11,120 nucleotides of DNA from Treponema sp. UBA3649 (GTDB lineage: Bacteria > Spirochaetota > Spirochaetia > Treponematales > Treponemataceae), in the NCBI GenBank assembly GCA_002373325.1, contig DFKI01000078.1, positions 1 through 11,120 on the forward strand, in the 5' to 3' direction. This document shows, one piece after another, positions 6,908-11,120 of this stretch (position 1 is the first letter of the stretch; each line of letters begins with the position of its first letter). The position numbers were made by a program, and so were the translations under genes. The notes under the pieces were generated by a model. That model ran no database searches and had not been told where the DNA came from. It saw only the letters and a program-made list of their open reading frames with translations.

Positions 6908-6936
6908 TTGAAATATTTGCGGAATGTTCATATAAT
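6908..6936 (+). promoter_or_regulatory. Sigma-70-type promoter for leuCD
   Basis: TTGAAA (6908-6913), a 17-nt spacer and a perfect TATAAT (6931-6936) lie in the 109-nt gap before leuC. The start would be near 6943, leaving an about 64-nt leader. I see no T-box, leader peptide with leucine codons, or riboswitch in that leader. Confidence 0.75.
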
Positions 6937-7006
6937 TTGAAAAGATGCTTTTTATATAGAAGAAAGCTTTAATTTTTCCTCCGTTTTGGAGATTGTGAGG
7001 TATAAA

Positions 7007-8293
7007 ATGGGAAAGACCATAGCACAGAAGATTTTTGACTCTCATCTCGTAGACAAACCATTTGAAGGAACCAATATCCTTAAGCTTGACCGGGTTTTCT
7101 GCCACGAAATCACCACGCCAATCGCAATCAACGACCTGATTGACAGAAACATGGACAGAGTTTTTGACTGCACGAAAATCAAGGCGGTTATTGATCATGT
7201 AACTCCGGCAAAGGATTCAAAATGCGCCATGCAGGAAAAAATCCTCCGCGACTGGGCCGCCCGCAACAACATCAAGGACTTTTTCGACATCGGAAGCAAC
7301 GGTGTCTGCCACGCCATTTTCCCGGAAAAAGGATATGTCCGCCCCGGATTTACCGTAATTATGGGAGACAGCCACACTTGTACGCACGGTGCTTTCGGAG
7401 CATTTGCCGCTGGAGTCGGTACAACGGATTTGGAAGTCGGAATTCTCAAGGGCGTGTGCTCTTTCAGGGATCCAAAGACGATTAAGTTTATACTCAACGG
7501 AAAACTCAAGGACGGAGTTTATGCGAAGGACGTTATTCTCCACATCATCGGACAGATTGGCGTAAACGGAGCGACAAACTGCGTCATGGAATTTACCGGC
7601 CCCGTGATTGACAAGTTTACCATGGAAGAGCGCATGACTCTCTGCAATATGGCCATTGAAGCGGGCGGAACAAGCGGAATCTGTTTCCCGGACATGCAGA
7701 CGGTTGAGTATCTCTGGCCTTTCATCAAGGATGATTACGAAACCAAGGAAGCTGCCCTGGAAGACTATAAAAAATGGACCAGCGATCCCGACGCAACTTA
7801 CGAGAAAGTCTATACATTCGACCTTTCAGATTTGGAGCCGGTCTGTACAATCAACTACAAGCCCGACCAGATTAAAAAGATTTCCGAAATGGAAGGAACA
7901 AAGGTTGATCAGGTTTACATCGGCTCATGCACAAACGGTCGCTTGAGTGATTTGAGGATTGCAGCCCAGGTACTCAAGGGGCATCACATTGCATCAGGAG
8001 TACGCGGAATCGTTTCCCCCGCCACACCGAAAGTCTACAAGGACGCGATGGACGAAGGACTTCTTGCAATCTTCATGGATGCAGGTTTCTGCGTGACGAA
8101 CCCAACCTGCGGTGCCTGTCTTGGAATGAGCAACGGAGTTCTTGCAGAAGGTGAGGTCTGTGCCTCAACCACGAACAGAAACTTCAACGGACGCATGGGA
8201 AAAGGCGGAATGGTTCACCTGATGAGTCCCGCAAGTGCCGCCGCGACCGCAATCAAGGGTACAATCTGCAACTCTGAGATTTACAAAGGATAA
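7007..8293 (+). CDS. leuC: 3-isopropylmalate dehydratase large subunit
   Basis: With the ATG at 7007, preceded by GTGAGG at 6995-7000 with 6 nt spacing, the protein has 428 residues; the in-frame TTG at 6986 has no ribosome site. It belongs to the aconitase superfamily. The [4Fe-4S] ligands are C308 in GSCTNGR and C368/C371 in NPTCGACLG; MGDSHTCTHGAFGAFA (119-134) and TTNRNFNGRMGKGG (388-401) are active-site segments. The length fits the shorter archaeal/clostridial LeuC branch rather than the 466-residue E. coli type. With LeuD it isomerises 2-isopropylmalate to 3-isopropylmalate in leucine synthesis. This branch also contains homoaconitase and dimethylmalate dehydratase; pairing with the LeuD below favours leucine synthesis, but no leuA or leuB is in the window. 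Confidence 0.9.
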   Translation: MGKTIAQKIFDSHLVDKPFEGTNILKLDRVFCHEITTPIAINDLIDRNMDRVFDCTKIKAVIDHVTPAKDSKCAMQEKILRDWAARNNIKDFFDIGSNGVCHAIFPEKGYVRPGFTVIMGDSHTCTHGAFGAFAAGVGTTDLEVGILKGVCSFRDPKTIKFILNGKLKDGVYAKDVILHIIGQIGVNGATNCVMEFTGPVIDKFTMEERMTLCNMAIEAGGTSGICFPDMQTVEYLWPFIKDDYETKEAALEDYKKWTSDPDATYEKVYTFDLSDLEPVCTINYKPDQIKKISEMEGTKVDQVYIGSCTNGRLSDLRIAAQVLKGHHIASGVRGIVSPATPKVYKDAMDEGLLAIFMDAGFCVTNPTCGACLGMSNGVLAEGEVCASTTNRNFNGRMGKGGMVHLMSPASAAATAIKGTICNSEIYKG

Positions 8294-8305
8294 CAACTAA
8301 AACAA

Positions 8306-8347
8306 ATCCCCTGCTGAAGGGGATAAAGGGAGGCTGTATTGCTTCCC
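8306..8347 (+). other. Two consecutive stem-loops between leuC and leuD
   Basis: Stem 1 pairs atcccc (8306-8311) with ggggat (8319-8324) around a 7-nt loop. Stem 2 pairs gggaggc (8328-8334) with gcttccc (8341-8347) around a 6-nt loop, with one G-T wobble. No T-run follows stem 1, and only an A-rich stretch follows stem 2, so they do not look like terminators. They may affect mRNA processing or relative expression of the subunits, or be a small repeat element. Confidence 0.6.
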
Positions 8348-8371
8348 TACTAAAAAAATAAGAGGAAAATC

Positions 8372-8905
8372 ATGAAACAGTTTGGAGGAGACGTTCTTTT
8401 CCTGGACCGCTCGGACATCAACACGGATGAGATTATTCCGGCAAAGTACCTTACGGAGAACACCAAACAGGCGCTTCAGCCCTATCTCCTGGAAGACCTG
8501 AAACTTGACGGCTTTAACCCCAAGACGGATGTCAGCGGAAAAAAAGTCATCATCACCAGGGAAAACTTCGGATGTGGTTCTAGCCGCGAGCATGCTCCTT
8601 GGGCACTGGAAGTAAACGGTATTTACACTGTGATTGCCGTGAACTTTGCACGTATTTTCCGACAGAACATGTACAACTGCGGTCTTTTGGCTCTTGACAT
8701 GAGTAAAAAGGACATCGACGACATGTTCAGGACCTTCGCACAGAAAGACACTCAGTGCAAGATTGAGCAGAAGGAAGACGGCACATGGAAGGTCAAGCTG
8801 ATTGCAGGCTCACTTTCCAAGAGCTATCCGTTCAAGCTGGAAGGTTTCGAAAAGGCACTGATTGAAAACGAAGGCTGGATTGGGTATGCAAACAACAAAT
8901 ACTAA
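8372..8905 (+). CDS. leuD: 3-isopropylmalate dehydratase small subunit
   Basis: This 177-residue protein is the swivelling-domain subunit of the aconitase superfamily. The motifs are NTDEIIPAKYL (17-27) and GCGSSREHAPWAL (67-79), the hallmark of LeuD. The substrate-specificity loop after the first motif reads YLTE; the arginine described for homoaconitases (YLRT) is absent, which favours isopropylmalate or another non-tricarboxylate substrate. It forms a heterodimer with LeuC. The ATG follows AGAGGA (8361-8366) by 5 nt. The gene lies 78 nt after leuC, under the same promoter. Its last codons and stop are the left arm of a 16-bp perfect inverted repeat, so the gene end overlaps a stem-loop. 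Confidence 0.92.
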   Translation: MKQFGGDVLFLDRSDINTDEIIPAKYLTENTKQALQPYLLEDLKLDGFNPKTDVSGKKVIITRENFGCGSSREHAPWALEVNGIYTVIAVNFARIFRQNMYNCGLLALDMSKKDIDDMFRTFAQKDTQCKIEQKEDGTWKVKLIAGSLSKSYPFKLEGFEKALIENEGWIGYANNKY

Positions 8906-8926
8906 ACAAAGTTTAGTATTTGTTGT
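8892..8926 (+). repeat. 16-bp perfect inverted repeat overlapping the leuD stop
   Basis: Left arm acaacaaatactaaac (8892-8907), loop aaa, right arm gtttagtatttgttgt (8911-8926). The leuD TAA (8903-8905) lies in the left arm. Part of the right arm, gtttagtatttg, recurs at 8972-8983. It may end the leuCD transcript or protect it, but no T-run follows. Confidence 0.85.
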
Positions 8927-8930
8927 AAAG

Positions 8931-8954
8931 GAGTTTTCGCTACGGCGAAAACTC
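8931..8954 (+). other. 10-bp hairpin with UACG tetraloop
   Basis: Arms gagttttcgc (8931-8940) and gcgaaaactc (8945-8954) pair perfectly around tacg. As RNA this is a C(UACG)G loop, one of the very stable UNCG class. It is 4 nt after the previous inverted repeat and is followed by gcgtattgatg, not by a T-run. Confidence 0.85.
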
Positions 8955-9020
8955 GCGTATTGATGCACCTTGTTTAGTATTTGCTCTTAATCGAGGAAAT
9001 ATATAATAAATTCTAAAACT

Positions 9021-9048
9021 GTCATTGCCGGACTTGATCCGGCAATCT
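9021..9048 (+). repeat. Palindromic element, copy 4 (+ orientation)
   Basis: gtc, arm attgccgga (9024-9032), loop cttga, arm tccggcaat (9038-9046), ct. The 9-bp stem is perfect. It lies between leuD and the 3' end of the opposing lipoprotein pseudogene. Confidence 0.88.
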
Positions 9049-9119
9049 ACAAGTATTTTTAAAGCACGGAAAAAACTTTTTCGAAAGAAGGCATTGGTTT
9101 TAGCCTTGCAATTTTCCCT

Positions 9120-10104
9120 CTAATACCAGTAGAAATCCCTGACCTTTACAAGCTTGGACTTTATGCTGATTTCGTAAAAGCGGTTGGGTTCAAAATCTAA
9201 TACTTCATCTCCGCCCTGGGGGTTGTACATAGGTCCCTTTCTGTCTCCACCACCACCGATGTCCACAACAAGATCGAAATCGTCTCCAGTTAGGAAAAAG
9301 TTTATGTAAGAATCACTTATGTCAAGATAAAATACCGTGTTGACTGAATGGCTGCCGGCACCTTTAAAAGGCCCTCCATGCCCATCTCTTATTGAAAGTT
9401 TAGCTTCTCCATCTGTGTAGGCATCGTAAGCCCAGCTTATTTCTGAGTCAATTTTTTCCGTTTTTGAAAGCCGTTTAACAAGCTCTATGACATCAGAAAG
9501 TTTTTTCTTGTCTGCTTCGTTTTCAATCAGTGGTTTTGCGCTTTCGAATGTCCTGTATAAATCCTAGAATTTTTTACAGGATAAATATTCAATATCAAAA
9601 GAAAGATTTCCGTCTTTATCTTCAACATAATGCTCAAGCCATTTTTGAGCCACATAAATGCAGTTTGAGTCAGAGGCATGAAGATAGTCGAAAAGGTAGC
9701 GTGCAGAATATCCCTCTTTTTCTGTAACAAACGATGGAAATAATTTCTTTTCGTATTCGCCGTCGCAGTTGATGTCCGTTAAGAGCATAAAAGCTATGTC
9801 GCCATCTGTGAGTGGAACTGCAATATTTGGAATGTAGAACTTTGTGGGCTCATTAAAAAGCATCCGTTTGATTAAATAATGATTGGAAGCTTTTCCGAGT
9901 TTTACATACGCATCGTATTTTTTTTCCGCTGGAAGGATATGTGTCCAGGGAATAAAGCATTTCGTATGGTTCTTGCCCATCGGGTTTTGCACTTTCCAAC
10001 AGTTTCTCAAATTCTCTTTCTTCACGGTCATCGGAACTGATGCATGAAATCAAGACAAATGGTAAAATCAGCGCAGTGAATAATAATAAACCTTGTTTTT
10101 TCAT
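9120..10104 (-). pseudogene. Broken lipoprotein gene (frameshift plus in-frame TAG)
   Basis: The gene starts at the ATG 10104-10102 with a lipoprotein signal: MKK, hydrophobic LLLFTALILPFVL and lipobox LISC (C21). The frame runs to about GKK at an eight-base A run (plus-strand T run 9918-9925) and then shifts: the sensible continuation YDAYVKLGKASNHYLIKR is in another frame, reached if one A is removed. That frame runs to a TAG at 9566-9564 (after SCKKF) and then stays open for another 147 codons, DLYRTFESAKP to VRDFYWY, ending at TAG 9122-9120. Restoring both lesions gives 327 residues. No family is recognised. Segments such as GDIAFMLLTDIN and SISWAYDAY-like stretches suggest a folded periplasmic or outer-membrane-anchored domain. 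The upstream secreted gene ends 27-28 nt before it, so they form a minus-strand operon. A sequencing error at the A run is possible, but not for both lesions equally. Confidence 0.8.
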
Positions 10105-10132
10105 AAGATTAACTAAGCCTTATCGAAAGCTT

Positions 10133-11120
10133 TCAACTCCCACTTTTTATCCAAAAACTGGTGCTTTTACCAAGCGGACCTCTGTAAAATATATAGTATT
10201 TTGTATCAGGCTGATAGATGTAATTATTCAAAACACATGGAGCATCAAACTCGATAATATCCCTAGACTCCGAGATTGGAGGAAATACAACTACATCAGA
10301 CTCAAGTTCCTCCCGCGTCGGCGCGCAGTTTTGGCCGGTATATTGCAAAATGGTTCCCGCGCCATCAAATATGACAAAATATTTGTATTTCAAAGCATTT
10401 GATTCACTGTCCGTCAAATTAAAGTAATACTTCGGAATTCTGACCTCTTCATTAGAAATATTATAGCATAACAATTTAGCATCTGGCTCGCCTTTGGAAT
10501 AATCAATGTAAAGCCTCACCACAATGTTCCAAGGATTAAAGATTTCGGTGTACCCATCAGGAAGCGGAAAAACGTCTCTTCGATCCAACTCAAAGCGTTC
10601 CCTTTCACCAGCCATATCAATCAGTTTATTTCCAAGCTCATACATAAATCCTTTTTCAGGACACCATCGACAGGCAGCTTTATATGAGCCATTGATTTTC
10701 GATTCAAACAACCAGTCATATCCGTCTCTTCCAGTCGAATGTTCGGTGGAAGCTTGTTTATAAAATTTAGTTTTTGAAATCAGTTTTACAAGTTCTTCTA
10801 TTTCTTTCTTTGGTACGTTTATTTTCTTGTAAAAAGCAATTCTGCGTTCTCCATCCTTTGGAAAACTTTCCGTAGCAACTTCCAAAATGCCGTCGCCATC
10901 AATCCATGAAACTTTTACCATATAGCTTCTTGTCATTGATTCAAGGCATGTAAAGCGCACGACATTGGAATCAGAATTAAAAAGCCCTTCAGGATCCAAA
11001 AGATTCAAAACATCAGAAAACCACTTGGTCCTGAATTCACTAAAAGAGTCCGCAAAGTACTGTAGCTTTTCTGAATAAGTTGCAAGAGAAATAAAAAACG
11101 ATAAAAAAATACAAATAAAT
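10133..11120 (-). CDS. Secreted protein of unknown family (5' partial)
   Basis: The frame on the minus strand is open to the right window edge, so the TTG at 11008 is not the start. The extra upstream codons encode FICIFLSFFISLATYS, the hydrophobic core of a signal peptide, followed by EKLQYFADSFSEFRTKWF. The real start must lie just outside. About 329 residues are visible. The middle has a helix-rich stretch, EIEELVKLISKTKFYKQ, followed by GRDGYDWLFE, NGSYKAACRWCPEKG and YELGNKLIDMAGE. I associate this pattern with uncharacterised bacterial proteins but cannot name the family. The C-terminal part (VVRLYIDYSK, YYFNLTD, YKYFVIFDGAG, YYIFYRGPLG) looks like a beta-rich domain. Base use is more AT-rich than in the left half. 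It probably shares a transcript with the broken lipoprotein gene downstream. Confidence 0.8.
   Translation of the reverse strand, partial: FICIFLSFFISLATYSEKLQYFADSFSEFRTKWFSDVLNLLDPEGLFNSDSNVVRFTCLESMTRSYMVKVSWIDGDGILEVATESFPKDGERRIAFYKKINVPKKEIEELVKLISKTKFYKQASTEHSTGRDGYDWLFESKINGSYKAACRWCPEKGFMYELGNKLIDMAGERERFELDRRDVFPLPDGYTEIFNPWNIVVRLYIDYSKGEPDAKLLCYNISNEEVRIPKYYFNLTDSESNALKYKYFVIFDGAGTILQYTGQNCAPTREELESDVVVFPPISESRDIIEFDAPCVLNNYIYQPDTKYYIFYRGPLGKSTSFWIKSGS

Noticed and set aside
6986..7006. TTG start seven codons upstream of the leuC ATG
   Set aside because: The ATG at 7007 has a well-spaced GTGAGG and gives the usual MGKT-type LeuC N-terminus.
6943..7006. T-box or leucine attenuator upstream of leuC
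   Set aside because: The roughly 64-nt leader is too short and lacks the T-box bulge sequence or a run of leucine codons; only a 4-bp ctcc/ggag stem is visible.
9075..9107. Possible terminator for the minus-strand operon
   Set aside because: The stem aaggc/gcctt is only 5 bp with a 10-nt loop, and the T stretch after it is interrupted; too weak to call.
9530..9727. Plus-strand 65-codon frame inside the lipoprotein region
   Set aside because: It is a shadow of the minus-strand pseudogene, with no ribosome site.
9527..9730. Minus-strand 67-codon frame overlapping the pseudogene
   Set aside because: It is in a different frame from the reconstructed lipoprotein, whose frame is continuous here apart from the TAG.
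10040..10402. Plus-strand 120-codon frame
   Set aside because: It runs antisense across the junction of two well-supported minus-strand genes and its protein is not family-like.

Overview
The window looks like a piece of a Treponema-type spirochete chromosome. The reasons are moderate-to-low GC, AT-rich promoters close to the sigma-70 consensus, large TPR and ankyrin proteins beside housekeeping rRNA methylases, secreted/lipoprotein genes of unknown family, and short palindromic intergenic repeats of the gtcattgccgg...ccggcaatct type. A leuCD pair suggests a free-living or gut/rumen-type treponeme that makes its own branched-chain amino acids, rather than a minimal pathogen. The genus assignment is inference from recognition, not from a search.

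Layout. Positions 3-2405 (+) hold the 3' part of a very acidic, repeat-rich ankyrin protein, followed 12 nt later by rsmD (16S rRNA m2G966 methyltransferase). A clear promoter (2453-2480) then drives a small protein (2543-2887) and, 2 nt after it, a protein made almost entirely of about ten TPRs (2890-4107). rlmN (4141-5172) follows 33 nt later, probably on the same transcript. Positions 5173-5706 are non-coding. The first half is built from tandem repeats and hairpin elements; the second half is AT-rich and ends in a promoter for a small HMA-fold protein that lacks the metal-binding cysteines (5707-5916). A D-2-hydroxyacid (glycerate-type) dehydrogenase follows (5953-6897). A second strong promoter (6908-6936) precedes leuC (7007-8293) and leuD (8372-8905), the two subunits of 3-isopropylmalate dehydratase. 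A 78-nt spacer with two consecutive stem-loops separates them. The leuD stop codon sits inside a 16-bp perfect inverted repeat, followed by a UACG-tetraloop hairpin and another copy of the palindromic element.

The right end (9120-11120) is on the minus strand. It holds a secreted protein of unknown family, 5'-cut by the window edge, and 27 nt downstream a lipoprotein gene that is broken twice: a frameshift at an A8 run and an in-frame TAG. Restoring both gives one 327-residue protein.

Most of the window is ordinary. The best leads are the 28-nt palindromic family, whose four copies here show paired (compensatory) stem changes; the hairpin-rich surroundings of leuD; the HMA-like protein without its CxxC motif; and the decayed lipoprotein. 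I found no defence system, CRISPR array, transposase, tRNA or rRNA.
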